A stretch of DNA of 63,876 nt from JBBQVS01 sp038211295 (GCA_038211295.1 JBBQVS010000014.1:1-63876), one strand, 5' to 3'; shown: positions 1 through 8,877, counted from the stretch's first letter. The notes: a model not told the origin generated them from the letters alone. Numbers and translations are program-made.

Positions 1-1
1 G

Positions 2-145
2 TGCCTTGGAGCAGCAATAGGTACTGCTATCATAACGATCCTCGGTTTAGCTCTTGGAATCGTTACAGCTCCAGCAGCAATACCAGTTGGACTCTTCGTA
101 TTCGCTACTGCACTCCTAGCTTGCTTGGGAGGAGAGATTACATAG
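2..145 (+). CDS. C-terminal tip of an RHS-like protein (5' end outside window)
   Basis: An open frame enters from the left edge and stops at TAG 143-145. Its 47 visible residues are almost entirely hydrophobic and Gly/Ala-rich (start CLGAAIGTAIITILGLALG), with two probable membrane segments. The composition resembles the tips of the two RHS products at 52768-52998 and 53948-54181, and a decayed RHS core fragment lies 540 bp downstream. I therefore infer the tail of an RHS effector whose core lies upstream of the window. The function of the tip, perhaps membrane insertion, is inference only. It could also be the tail of an unrelated membrane protein. Confidence 0.5.
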   Translation, partial: CLGAAIGTAIITILGLALGIVTAPAAIPVGLFVFATALLACLGGEIT

Positions 146-147
146 TT

Positions 148-588
148 CAATGGATACACTTAAATAATTTTGACGAGCAAATTAACAACCTAGCTTCACG
201 TAAAACACGATTTGAAGGCTCATTGGCTTCATTTGCCAATTTTCCTGGTAGGATTGAGGGGGAGCTTCATCTTCCTTTACAGGCCGGCTCAACATTCCGC
301 TACATTGCAGATATGTGGAAGCCTTCTCGAACATATGTTGTTGAAGTCACAGAATATGAAGTTCCTTATATTTTATCATTTAACACACAACATTCTCAAG
401 AACCCTTAATGCATCACAGAATTACTTTTCGTTCTATACAAGAAGGAACCGAAGTACAGTATAATTTAACAACCAAACCTGGTTGTGTAGTAGCATTAAC
501 CACACCACTTTGGCTTCCCTTTGCAAATAGATACTTAGCGAAGCATATGAATATGCTTAAAAAGCAACTTGAGAATAGTACGTGTTAG
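148..588 (+). pseudogene. SRPBCC-like (polyketide cyclase/START-type) protein, 5'-truncated
   Basis: The frame is open immediately after the RHS tip's stop codon and runs to TAG at 588. The pattern (small helical start, then RIEGELHLPLQAGSTFRY, VVEVTEYEVPYILSF and EGTEVQYNLTTKPG) resembles the C-terminal two thirds of an SRPBCC ligand-binding fold. No ATG or GTG with a ribosome-binding site lies near the front; the first in-frame ATG is at 313. About 40-50 N-terminal residues of a normal family member seem to be missing. It is probably a fragment left by recombination behind the RHS tip; expression from the TTG at 223 cannot be excluded. Confidence 0.45.
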
Positions 589-681
589 AAGTTTGGCTAT
601 GCGCCACCTTGTTTAGGAAATTGGTAGGAAAAATACGATACATCATCAAAGGGAAGAAGGTACGTTCCCTAATTCTCGCTC

Positions 682-830
682 TTTTCGTCCCGCCGAGCTT
701 CCCTGCTCAGCACCACTTTCAGTTACTCCGAGAGGACTTTATGTAGCTTTCCTGACACTAATAATAAACGACGACCTCGGCTCCGTGCTCAAAGTCGTCA
801 TTGTTGTTGTATTGGTCAAGAACAGTTATT
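682..830 (+). repeat. Decayed RHS core/junction relic, related to 53579-53700
   Basis: This non-coding stretch shares an ordered series of matches with the sequence just before the orphan RHS tip at 53579-53700: TTTCGTCCCGCCGAG, a short inverted repeat, then GACGACCTCGGCTCCGTGCT and GGTCAAGAACA. The last two blocks correspond to the RHS core codons for DDLGSV and VKN at 52470-52510. Stops interrupt it in every frame used by the core. With the tip at 2-145 it shows that an RHS tip array once stood here. The rest of the gap 589-936 holds nothing recognisable. Confidence 0.55.
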
Positions 831-936
831 ACTCTCTGACGGGCTGATATGATATAGCCCTGTGTATCGTACCCGTCACGGCAACACTTCTTTTATGCTT
901 CTCTCGCCCCCACTATGTCTGGTTGTTTTGGCTTGC

Positions 937-1179
937 CTAGTAGCTCGCGCTGCCAAATCTGACGTTCTGGCTTTTCTGCCCGAACAGTAGATACAGTAAC
1001 GGGCCAACGATAACAGGTATTGGCATCAGCCAGATGACCGCCAGCCAGAGAACTTTGCCCGTGACGGAATGATCGTCTTCAAGCACCATCACGGTCTCGA
1101 TAACGTGACCGACAAGCGGCACAAACACGATAATCAGAAAAAGCAATGAGTTAAAAAAACATCCTCTATTCTGGGACAT
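937..1179 (-). CDS. PLDc_N-type small membrane protein
   Basis: The 80-residue protein has two membrane helices (about residues 10-30 and 43-65) and the ending VIVGPLLYLLFGQK, which matches the PLDc_N family: the isolated two-helix domain found at the N-terminus of cardiolipin synthases. The phospholipase D catalytic half is absent, as is usual for stand-alone members, so no enzyme activity is expected. The ATG follows GAGGAGAG at good distance. It is monocistronic; the next minus-strand gene upstream ends in the strong hairpin at 1311-1374. Its role in the membrane is unknown. Confidence 0.8.
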   Translation of the reverse strand: MSQNRGCFFNSLLFLIIVFVPLVGHVIETVMVLEDDHSVTGKVLWLAVIWLMPIPVIVGPLLYLLFGQKSQNVRFGSASY

Positions 1180-1310
1180 TATACTTCTCTCCTCTATATT
1201 TTGACGTTTGATTGTACAGCAACAGAAACAGATTCATTACTATCAAACATACGAAGAAAGCATTTGTTTGTTGCAAACACGACCTCTCAACATACCTATC
1301 AAAAAATATG

Positions 1311-1374
1311 GATGGGGTGAGAGAGCATGGCGAGGACAAACGGATATGTCCTCGCCATGCTCTCTCACCCCATC
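1311..1374 (-). terminator. Rho-independent terminator, 28-bp perfect stem
   Basis: Arms 1311-1338 and 1347-1374 are exact reverse complements with an 8-nt loop. Read on the minus strand the stem is followed by TATTTTTTG, so it ends the M23 peptidase transcript that stops at 1397. Confidence 0.85.
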
Positions 1375-1396
1375 CTCTCTTATATTTCCAATACTA

Positions 1397-3076
1397 TCAT
1401 CGTGGCACATGCAGATGCGGTGCCACCTCGTGCTCGGACGGTACAACGCGTATCGTGTCGCTTTTTCCCGTCGCACCCTGTGCCAGGAAACTGGTCACGC
1501 TCTGTTGCATGTCCCATTGAACGCTGAACGTGCCAAATTGCGTGGGAGCAGTTAGTGTGACGGTCAACGTAATCAAATTACCCGCATCGAGGTCTTGTGG
1601 AAGTGCAATGGGCGTGCTCGTTGTGACGGTCTGTCCATGTGCATCCTGCCAGCGATAGAGCAGTTGTACGGCCTGTGTCGTAGACGAACTGCTGGCACGC
1701 CATGTAAAGTTGCTCGTGTTTTTTAGCGTCATCGTAACCCGCGCAGCACCGCCGGGAAGCATCGTTGCGGGTGCCGTATCGCCAGTGACCGCGAAACGAT
1801 AGCTGGGTGGTGGAGGCGTGACCTGTATCGAAAGCGGCACGAACTCGACCCCATCTGCGGCAATCTGCATTCCCGCCTCGCCCGTCGCGTTGCTCATCAT
1901 AACACGCCCGTTCATGGTCGCGCGAAAGTAGTATGTCCCCAGGCCAATCCACTGTGGCCCCGTGTTTTCCTGGCTGAAGGGGCCTGTGAATGTACCAATA
2001 TGCGACTCGTCAACATAGGTATTATGGCTAATTTCGACGCCAGCATGGTTGGGGTCTGCGCTATACACCGTATATGGCACCCAGCTACTACTAGCGTGTG
2101 CGTCATCGACATAGACGCCGACCTCGTAATAACCATCGGTTGGAATACTGGGATGCCAGGTCGCCGTGGCCGTTGCGCTCCCCGTCGTGGTTGTCGCCCA
2201 GTGCAATCCCCCTTGTATGGTGGTACTCCCTGTATCGGTTGACCAGACGCCCGTACTACTCCAGCCTGCGCTTGTATCGTCTACCACAATCGCGCCATTA
2301 TACGGAGTGCTACCGTTGCTGCTCAGAGTGGGAACGGGGGTATTGTTCGCGGGATCGTCAACCCAGAGATAATAGTCGGGTACGGCATTCGGATCCGCGT
2401 AACTACCCGTCCAACCAAAGGGGTCGGTTGCCTGCCAGTTGGGAAGATAATACGTCGCCATATGCAGGTGTGGGCCGGTTGATGAACCCGTCGTGCCGCT
2501 CGTCCCAATCTGCCACTGCGTGCCAACCTGATCGCCAACCGCAACCGTAATCGCGCTCAGATGTCCATACGCCGTTGTCATTCCGTTGCCGTGATCGACG
2601 GCGACCCAGAGGCCAAGCGAGCTATTATGATTAAGCGGGTTGTACCAGCCAGCACGCGTTATCGTTCCCGCCGCCGTACTCAACACCGGCTCGTACCACA
2701 TGTTCAGGTCGTAGCCATTGTGTCCATCGTAACAATTCACGCCTCCAGTACAGGAGCCGATGGCGACGTTCGTCCACTTCGTCCCATCATAGCGTATAAA
2801 CGTCCCATCGTTGTCGTACCAGGGATGGTCATGATCGACGAAAGAGACGGTGCGCGACGAAATCGTGCGACTCCCGTAGTACGGACGATGCATAAATGGT
2901 TGCGGGGCATCGCTCGCTTTTTTAACGGTAACACTCTTCACTGCATGCTGTTGCCGTGTGCGGCTCTGCTGATGAGCAAATATTAAAACAGCAGGCAACA
3001 ACGAGAGGAGCAGTGTGGAAAGTACGGTAAGTAGTGCGGCGTAAAGCAGAGGCCGCTGCCAACGGTATATATTCAT
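1397..3076 (-). CDS. Secreted M23 (LytM) peptidase with golvesin-like and NBR1-type Ig-like domains
   Basis: This exported zinc endopeptidase probably cuts peptidoglycan cross-bridges. The 559-residue product starts with a membrane/signal segment (about 10-35). The M23 core lies near residues 110-215, with the metal motifs HNGYD (HxxxD) and GPHLH (HxH) and the usual AYGHLS. A region with the golvesin C-terminal pattern follows (YYEVGVYVDD, then FSQENTGPQWIGLGTYYF), and the last ~110 residues resemble the NBR1/Next-to-BRCA1 Ig-like fold, probably for wall or protein binding. I chose ATG 3076, preceded by AGAGAG, over the upstream in-frame start at 3115, which would overlap the previous stop. 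It is the last gene of a run with the TolB-like gene 22 bp upstream. Confidence 0.85.
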   Translation of the reverse strand: MNIYRWQRPLLYAALLTVLSTLLLSLLPAVLIFAHQQSRTRQQHAVKSVTVKKASDAPQPFMHRPYYGSRTISSRTVSFVDHDHPWYDNDGTFIRYDGTKWTNVAIGSCTGGVNCYDGHNGYDLNMWYEPVLSTAAGTITRAGWYNPLNHNSSLGLWVAVDHGNGMTTAYGHLSAITVAVGDQVGTQWQIGTSGTTGSSTGPHLHMATYYLPNWQATDPFGWTGSYADPNAVPDYYLWVDDPANNTPVPTLSSNGSTPYNGAIVVDDTSAGWSSTGVWSTDTGSTTIQGGLHWATTTTGSATATATWHPSIPTDGYYEVGVYVDDAHASSSWVPYTVYSADPNHAGVEISHNTYVDESHIGTFTGPFSQENTGPQWIGLGTYYFRATMNGRVMMSNATGEAGMQIAADGVEFVPLSIQVTPPPPSYRFAVTGDTAPATMLPGGAARVTMTLKNTSNFTWRASSSSTTQAVQLLYRWQDAHGQTVTTSTPIALPQDLDAGNLITLTVTLTAPTQFGTFSVQWDMQQSVTSFLAQGATGKSDTIRVVPSEHEVAPHLHVPR

Positions 3077-3098
3077 GATACTCTCTGTCTTTCTGTTC

Positions 3099-4394
3099 TT
3101 ACCCGATGGCGACAATATGCGCGAGTGCTGGTGTGAGTTGTGTTACAGACGGACGCACAGTTGGGCCGCCGACACGTGCCGACCAGTAGCGCGGCGTGCC
3201 ACCGACGACGCGGTTAATCGGGTTCAACGCGGTAAACGTAATGCTCGCGCTATTCGCCGACCAGTTCGGGTTGATGTTCAACATCATGCCCGTCTGCTGT
3301 GGAGAGACGACGTGCCACGCTTGCTCACTCTGAATATCGACCACACCAATGGCACACTCCAGTGCCTGCTCTTGCAGATTAGCGTGGCGGTCTCCCGTGT
3401 TGGTGCGAGCGATAAAGGCGATTTTACGACTATCAGGCGACCAGACTGGCGCGAAGCCATGTCCACCATCCGTATCAGCTAGCCGCCGCGATTGTTGCCC
3501 GTGCCTGTCCATTAGCCAGAGGCCCGCATTCAAAAAGGGCGTCGTGCTATCGGTGAGCCGCTCATACGCGATGTGTGTACCATCGGGCGACCACGCGAAC
3601 AGGCCCAGCACCGCCTCTACACTGCCCGTGCTTTTCACAAGATGCGTGCGGAAGCTCCCGTCGCGGTTCATCAACCATGCGTCACTTCCCATGCCAAGTC
3701 CGGCGGAGGTTGAGTAGATAATTTGTGAGCCATCAGGTGAGGCGGTGGCATCAATCAAATATGCCGAGGGAACCTGTAGCGTGATATTGGTATGCGTGTT
3801 GGTGGCGGCATCCACAATCCATAGTCCCGGATTCCACCCGATGCTCCCATTGCTATCCATTGGCGCATCGGGGCCAAGCGGCAACATAGGGCGATACAGG
3901 AAGCTATGCCCGTTGCCACCAGGGAGCCAGTGCAGGAAGTTACCCGCCACATGGTTCGGCACAAAGCCTATCGTTCTACGTTGCGTGTCGTATACCCACA
4001 CCTGCTCACCATGATCGCGGATACCGTCGATTGCGATATACTTGCCATCAGGCGAAAGCTGAATTGTCGCCACGCTGTCGGAAGTCGCTAGCCCAAACTC
4101 ATCGCCCAGCAACAGAAGCGTCTCCAACGTTCCAGCTGGTTGCCCATTGCTCCCTTTGTGTGCACGTGCAAGTGCGAAGCCTTTTGTATTTTTAATTGTA
4201 TAGTAGAGATATGCGGTAGACGGAACGTTCTGTACTTGTTGTACTATTCGCGCTTTTCGCACCTTAGATTGCACCTGTGAGTGTGCCTGTGGTAGAGCAT
4301 GTTGACCCTGTAAAAAAAATGACGCAGCCGTTGCAAGCACAAGTACCAGCAGAAAGACCAGCGAGAGAGGCGGCGAGAGAAGCTTTAGACGCAT
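3099..4394 (-). CDS. TolB-like beta-propeller protein, secreted or membrane-anchored
   Basis: The 431-residue protein begins with a hydrophobic signal/anchor (LSLVFLLVLVLATAASFFL). A series of propeller blades follows with the TolB/PD40 signature: LSPDGKYIAI, ASPDGSQIIYS, WSPDGTHIAYE and WSPDSRKIAFIAR. Such domains fold into a six-bladed propeller outside the cytoplasm and usually bind proteins. ATG 4394 is chosen because GGAG stands 6 nt before it; ATG 4406 has no such site. It lies 22 bp upstream of the M23 peptidase and is probably co-transcribed, suggesting a shared role at the cell wall. There is no catalytic motif. Confidence 0.75.
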   Translation of the reverse strand: MRLKLLSPPLSLVFLLVLVLATAASFFLQGQHALPQAHSQVQSKVRKARIVQQVQNVPSTAYLYYTIKNTKGFALARAHKGSNGQPAGTLETLLLLGDEFGLATSDSVATIQLSPDGKYIAIDGIRDHGEQVWVYDTQRRTIGFVPNHVAGNFLHWLPGGNGHSFLYRPMLPLGPDAPMDSNGSIGWNPGLWIVDAATNTHTNITLQVPSAYLIDATASPDGSQIIYSTSAGLGMGSDAWLMNRDGSFRTHLVKSTGSVEAVLGLFAWSPDGTHIAYERLTDSTTPFLNAGLWLMDRHGQQSRRLADTDGGHGFAPVWSPDSRKIAFIARTNTGDRHANLQEQALECAIGVVDIQSEQAWHVVSPQQTGMMLNINPNWSANSASITFTALNPINRVVGGTPRYWSARVGGPTVRPSVTQLTPALAHIVAIG

Positions 4395-4511
4395 AGAATA
4401 CTCCATTTATCCAGATAGACATCAAGAGAAAACCAGCTCTGTTGAGCAGCGTTTCTCTTCCTACTTCTCTCTATCGGAAGGTTGCCTTAAATCATCAGGA
4501 TGCAGGAGGCG

Positions 4512-5099
4512 TTATGTATTTGTATGCATGAAGGTATAGCCGCGCGTTTCTAGCAATTGTGTGAACCACAGGACGGGAGCTTTGTCTTTGGAGTCCGTCT
4601 GGCTATCAGCAAGAAAGAAGTGGACATAAAGCGGAAGAGATGGGCCGAGCCGATTTATCAGGTTGGTTACGCGCTCCTCGGCATGTTCCCATCTATTCCT
4701 GTAATGCCCCATACGCCAACTATTGTATGCTTCGTCATGCAATTCAATAATGTCCAGTAGAACGGAGTCGTCGAGATATTTTTCGGCAAAAATCCGCGCG
4801 ATATGGGCGTGATGATTGTTGCCCATCTTGGGTTTAAGGTCATTGACGCGATACTTGAAGGTATCATGAATAAGGGCGATCAAGCGCAATTGGTGGCGTT
4901 CCTCTAGCGGGGGATGTTGTCGCTCGATGTTCGCCAGGACGTCAGCTATATGGAATTTGACGGCTCCCTCCAGATGCCCGAAGCGTGGCTTGCCCCACGC
5001 TACACCCTGTTGCCATGATGAGTCTGCCGCGATAGTTCGTTCCAGTTCGGTTTCCAGCGTAAATGGGAGTTGATTATAGTATTCGTCGTGTTCGTTCAT
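4512..5099 (-). CDS. HD-domain phosphohydrolase-like protein
   Basis: The 195-residue cytoplasmic protein carries an HD-superfamily pattern: a first His near residue 50 (VKFHIADVL), the IHD doublet (LIALIHDTFK), then HAHIA and IELHDEAYN, which supply further His/Asp metal ligands. HD proteins are metal-dependent phosphohydrolases, often of nucleotides; the substrate here is unknown. Its ATG overlaps the stop of the FemAB gene (ATGA), so the two are translationally coupled. Confidence 0.7.
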   Translation of the reverse strand: MNEHDEYYNQLPFTLETELERTIAADSSWQQGVAWGKPRFGHLEGAVKFHIADVLANIERQHPPLEERHQLRLIALIHDTFKYRVNDLKPKMGNNHHAHIARIFAEKYLDDSVLLDIIELHDEAYNSWRMGHYRNRWEHAEERVTNLINRLGPSLPLYVHFFLADSQTDSKDKAPVLWFTQLLETRGYTFMHTNT

Positions 5100-6166
5100 A
5101 GTGGTAGAAATTTCTCCGCGATGCTCATAGTAATCGGGCGGTACACATATTCGTAACAGCCGAGAAATTGGACAACACGCCCACCCCAGCCGCGCTTGAA
5201 GCGATACACGCCCGCCATCGCCTCATCTTCCGCGTCCGTCTCTGGAATGCCCCAGAAATCATACGAGTCGGCCCCACAGCTTTTCGCCCAGCGTATCGCC
5301 TCCCACTGAAGCAGATAGTTGGGCATCAATTGACGCTGCTCATTGCTCGACGCTCCGTATAAATAGATCGCTTGCCGCGCAAACAAGCTCACAAAGATAC
5401 CCGCCAACAACTGACCATCATACTCCGCCAGCAGCAAGCGGGCCGTATTGTTCGGGGTGAAGGTACGCCACGCCTGTAGGTAGTATGCCAGCGTGTGAAT
5501 ACCGAACGTGTCGCGTGTTCCCGTTGTCTCAAGCAACCTATACCACGCTTGCACGTCCTCTATCGTTTCGGCAACGCGCACCACGACGCCCTTGCGTCCC
5601 GCGAGGCGTACATTATACCGCCACTTTTCCTTCATCTGCGCCAGCAACGTTACCTCATCTGCCCTGATATCAAGGAGGATCGTCCTGAGCGGTTGTACCG
5701 CGCGAACCGAACGCATATGCAGGGCCAGAAGCTGTATGCGTCTGGCCTCTTGTTGCTCTACGCCTTGCGTCTCGCGTGCTGGCTCTATCCGTACCGCGAG
5801 TGCGCCCTGTTTGCGAAGCATGGTGTGCAGTTGCGCGAAAAAGCTGGTACATAGGTCTGTATCAAACCAGTCCAGCACAGGGCCTTTGGGAATGTACGCG
5901 AGGTGCGCGGCCCTAAGTGGTACATGGGGAGCGGTACGGCGTAGCACCTGAGCCACGGCTACAATCGTATCGTGCGTGGTATCCCACAACGCAAGCCGCA
6001 ACGGGAACCAGCCCGACGCGGCCTTTAGCTCGCCCCAGCCCCAACTTTGTAAAAAATGCCCCTGCGGATGCTCGTTTACAAAGCAATCCCACTGCTCACG
6101 CTGCTCATCTGGAACGGAACGTAACACGTATGGAGGAGTAGGCCGACGCATCGGATGCACTGACAT
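5096..6166 (-). CDS. FemAB-family peptidoglycan aminoacyltransferase
   Basis: FemABX enzymes add amino acids from aminoacyl-tRNA to the lipid II stem peptide to build cross-bridges. The product has the two GNAT-like lobes and typical stretches: FLQSWGWGELKAASGW near the start, LLQWEAIRWAKSCGADSYDF, and the C-terminal FWGIPETDAEDEAMAGVYRFKRG-type block that closes the family fold. Its length (356 aa from ATG 6166) is a little short because the coiled-coil arm of S. aureus FemA is missing, as in FemX-like bacterial members. ATG 6166 has GAGAG about 11 nt upstream; in-frame codons further upstream overlap promoter-like sequence. It is first in an operon with the HD gene. Confidence 0.8.
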   Translation of the reverse strand: MSVHPMRRPTPPYVLRSVPDEQREQWDCFVNEHPQGHFLQSWGWGELKAASGWFPLRLALWDTTHDTIVAVAQVLRRTAPHVPLRAAHLAYIPKGPVLDWFDTDLCTSFFAQLHTMLRKQGALAVRIEPARETQGVEQQEARRIQLLALHMRSVRAVQPLRTILLDIRADEVTLLAQMKEKWRYNVRLAGRKGVVVRVAETIEDVQAWYRLLETTGTRDTFGIHTLAYYLQAWRTFTPNNTARLLLAEYDGQLLAGIFVSLFARQAIYLYGASSNEQRQLMPNYLLQWEAIRWAKSCGADSYDFWGIPETDAEDEAMAGVYRFKRGWGGRVVQFLGCYEYVYRPITMSIAEKFLPL

Positions 6167-6365
6167 GAATTTAGATACTCTCTTTTTTACAGAAGGATAA
6201 TAGGCTTGACATTTCTTTCTAGTCCTATAATACGCTATCTGTCCAGCACGATACAACACTCATTCAGGAAAACCTCCCCGCTAAAAACATCTTCCCGTGC
6301 GTGCTATAATGGCAACGGTGAGTTACACAGGTTGGGTAAAAGCCAACAATAGGAGGCTTTATTTT

Positions 6366-6803
6366 ATGAAAATCGTCATTCTCGGATGTGGACGCGTCGG
6401 GGCATTACTGGCAACCCGATTGGACACCGAGGGTCATACAGTAACGATCATTGATAGTAGCAATGAATCTTTTGAACGACTCGATACTGAGTTCAAGGGT
6501 GACAGAATAACAGGCAGTGGCGTTGACGAAGAAGTTCTGCGTCGTGCCAAAGTAGGCGATGCGGACGCGTTCATTGCGGTCACGAACGGCGATAACCGAA
6601 ACATTATGGCGAGTCAGATGGCGAAGCACATTTTTGAGACGAAGAAAGTGCTCTGCCGCATCTATGACCCTCTGCGTGAGAGTACCTATAGAGAGCTAGG
6701 TCTGGAAACCTTTTGTCCCACCAATCTAGGGGCGAACACGCTCTTTGACGCGATAATCGGTAAGAAGGCGCAAAGCGGAGTAGTGCCGGAGAGAAAAGGG
6801 TAG
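6366..6803 (+). CDS. TrkA-N (RCK) potassium-uptake regulatory protein, first copy
   Basis: This 145-residue RCK_N domain protein has a Rossmann nucleotide-binding start (VILGCGRVGALLA, a GxGxxG motif) and the acidic Asp at the end of strand 2 (TVTIIDSS) that binds NAD(H) or ATP ribose. It ends before any RCK_C domain, so it is a minimal KtrA/TrkA-like gating subunit. AGGAGG at 6351-6356 fixes ATG 6366. The second RCK gene follows after 12 bp, so the two probably form a hetero-oligomeric gating ring. No TrkH/KtrB channel gene lies within the window. Confidence 0.85.
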   Translation: MKIVILGCGRVGALLATRLDTEGHTVTIIDSSNESFERLDTEFKGDRITGSGVDEEVLRRAKVGDADAFIAVTNGDNRNIMASQMAKHIFETKKVLCRIYDPLRESTYRELGLETFCPTNLGANTLFDAIIGKKAQSGVVPERKG

Positions 6804-6815
6804 GAGGCAGAATTT

Positions 6816-7472
6816 ATGTATATTATTATTGGAGGCGGTGGCGATGTCGGCTACTACCTTTCGCGCAACCTGCTCAATCGTGGTCACGAAGTCTTGCTAC
6901 TGGAAAAGCACGAGGCGCGTCAGAAAATGCTTGCCGATGAGCTAGGCCCATCGGTTACAAGAGGCGATGCCTGCGAGGCCAGAACGATGGAGGATGCGGG
7001 AGCGAGACGCGCCGATGTGGTGATCGCCGTTACGGGCGAAGACGAGGACAACCTCGTCATTTGCCAGATGGCGAAGCAACGCTTCAGCGTCAAACGTACA
7101 ATCGCACGCGTGAACAATCCCCGACACGAGGAGCTGTTTAAGAAGTTGGGCATAGATATCACGGTTAGCCCCACACGTTCCATTCTCGCGCTGATCGAGT
7201 CTGAGCTGCTGCGTCCTCCATTTCTTATGCTTATGACGTTGAAGAAAGCTGGTCTGGAAATCGTAGAGATGACGATTGACCCAAAATCGAAGATTGTGGG
7301 TAAACGTCTAAGCGAGGTACGCCTGCCGCGTAGCTCCAATCTCGCGCTAATTATTCGCGGGACAGAGCCAATTTTTCCCAACGCGGAAACTGTGCTTATG
7401 GCGGACGACGATGTATACGCGCTCGTCAATCATGATGGCGAGGCAGAACTACAACGCACGTTCGGCATATAG
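6816..7472 (+). CDS. TrkA (RCK_N + RCK_C) potassium-uptake regulatory protein, second copy
   Basis: The 218-residue protein has an RCK_N domain (YIIIGGGGDVGYYLSRNLL, residues 1-125) and an RCK_C ligand-binding domain (about 135-218, with VEMTIDPKSKIVGKRLSEV). This is the complete form of the regulatory subunit of Trk/Ktr K+ channels. The start is supported by GGAGG about 8 nt upstream. It is co-transcribed with the shorter RCK gene, and the pair is closed by the hairpin at 7478-7511. The two proteins share the same fold but are clearly diverged, so the duplication is old. Confidence 0.85.
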   Translation: MYIIIGGGGDVGYYLSRNLLNRGHEVLLLEKHEARQKMLADELGPSVTRGDACEARTMEDAGARRADVVIAVTGEDEDNLVICQMAKQRFSVKRTIARVNNPRHEELFKKLGIDITVSPTRSILALIESELLRPPFLMLMTLKKAGLEIVEMTIDPKSKIVGKRLSEVRLPRSSNLALIIRGTEPIFPNAETVLMADDDVYALVNHDGEAELQRTFGI

Positions 7473-7477
7473 AAAAG

Positions 7478-7511
7478 GGGCGTGAGCATACGTATATGTG
7501 TACTCACGCCC
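7478..7511. terminator. Bidirectional hairpin between trkA-like pair and AI-2E permease
   Basis: GGGCGTGAG (7478-7486) pairs with CTCACGCCC (7503-7511); the inner CATA/TATG extends the stem. A run of A precedes it and T-rich sequence follows, fitting termination for both converging genes. Confidence 0.7.
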
Positions 7512-7521
7512 GTTGTGTTTC

Positions 7522-8877
7522 CTAGCTTCGATCAGTGACACGTTCGATAGAGACCATGCGCTTACCGTCTTTATCCTCTTGCCTGACCTCTCCATGATCG
7601 TCCTCGTGCAGTTCTAGCCGCATTGCATCATCCGCACTGCTGCCCGTTGTGCCGTGAGCATTGCCACCACCATCGGCGGAGGGGCGCAAGGCACTACTGC
7701 TTTCACCACCGCTCGTTTCCAAGAGAGCAGTGTTGCGCCTCCGCCCTCGGAAAGAAGGCACAGTAGGACGATGAATCGTCCAGGGGGCGCGTTTCTTCGC
7801 CATCATCTCGTCGGGCGTCTCACCGCGAGCGGATCGATAGATGCTGGCAATTACAACCCAGACAGCCGCGACAATCGGAGTCGCGATCAACGCACCAAAG
7901 GGGCCAAACAAGCTCGCGAACACCAGCAAAGCCAGAATTGAGGCAACAGGGTGCAAGCCTACCGCATGACCGACAATCCATGGCCCCAGAACATTGCTTT
8001 CAAACACCTGAATAACGGCGAACCCACCTAGTACCCAGAGCGTGCGCGGAAATGGGTCGGGCAAGAGCAGCGAGATGGCGATAGCTGGAATAGCCGCAAG
8101 CACGGGACCAACCATTGGAATGGTTTCAAACAAGAAGGCTAAAACACCAATGATAATCGCGAATTGCCCCAAGCCGGTGGGCAAACAGAGAAGGCCAGCC
8201 AGAATACCGATAATTGTCGCCAGTGTTAGCTGACCGCGAATATATCGCCCCACGACACGGTTGAGCGCGTCTTCAAACACTAACACATGCGACATCTGCC
8301 GTTGTGGCACGATACTGATAACATTATCACGCAGCCGCTTGCCATCGAGTAGAAAGTAAAAGCTAAGTACACTAACAAGAAAGATGTTCAGCAATGCGCT
8401 CGTAACGAGAACAACAATATTGACCGCGTTAAACGCCGCCGCCTGTGCATAGGTCACAGCCTGATCGCGCACCCTACTAATTGCGAGGTCTACCGTCGAG
8501 GGTGGAATACCAGCCTGTTTATCTAGAATATCCTTGATCTTGTCGATGTTTGGAATGTTCTGCAAACTGGTCACAATGGTACTTGAAAACGTTTGTATCT
8601 GCCTAATCAAAGAAAACACCAGTGCGGAACCGATGCCACCCAGCGCGGCGATCACAACCAGAAAGACAATCAGCGTCGCCACGATGCGCGGCACTTTGTA
8701 CTTCACAAGCAGATTAACGAGAGGGTTTAATAAGAACGCTACCGCCATTGAAAGAAGAAGAATTATAATAATATCAACGAAGCGGCCTGCGATAGTCCAG
8801 GCAGCCCAGAGAATAACACCGATACAGATGGTGCTTATAAGAATGTCTCGTGTCCGTTGCCAATTTGTATGGTCCAT
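7522..8877 (-). CDS. AI-2E/PerM family transporter
   Basis: The 451-residue membrane protein has the PerM/YdiK-type layout: two helices at the start (residues 12-55), a third near 60-85, a central amphipathic segment, then a helix-rich C-terminal half with the family pattern LDGKRLRDNVISIVPQ and VGRYIRGQLTLATIIGI. Members export small molecules or act as Na+/H+ exchangers; the name AI-2E does not prove autoinducer export. About 110 hydrophilic C-terminal residues (after residue 345, rich in charged and Ser/Gly residues) are unusual for the family and probably form a disordered cytoplasmic tail. AAAGGAAA precedes the ATG. Confidence 0.85.
   Translation of the reverse strand: MDHTNWQRTRDILISTICIGVILWAAWTIAGRFVDIIIILLLSMAVAFLLNPLVNLLVKYKVPRIVATLIVFLVVIAALGGIGSALVFSLIRQIQTFSSTIVTSLQNIPNIDKIKDILDKQAGIPPSTVDLAISRVRDQAVTYAQAAAFNAVNIVVLVTSALLNIFLVSVLSFYFLLDGKRLRDNVISIVPQRQMSHVLVFEDALNRVVGRYIRGQLTLATIIGILAGLLCLPTGLGQFAIIIGVLAFLFETIPMVGPVLAAIPAIAISLLLPDPFPRTLWVLGGFAVIQVFESNVLGPWIVGHAVGLHPVASILALLVFASLFGPFGALIATPIVAAVWVVIASIYRSARGETPDEMMAKKRAPWTIHRPTVPSFRGRRRNTALLETSGGESSSALRPSADGGGNAHGTTGSSADDAMRLELHEDDHGEVRQEDKDGKRMVSIERVTDRS

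Noticed and set aside
5508..5951. 147-codon ORF opposite the FemAB gene
   Set aside because: Antisense shadow caused by the codon bias of the real gene.
6207..6232. TTGACA ... TATAAT pair before the first trkA-like gene
   Set aside because: The spacer is only 14 nt, too short for a normal sigma-70 promoter.
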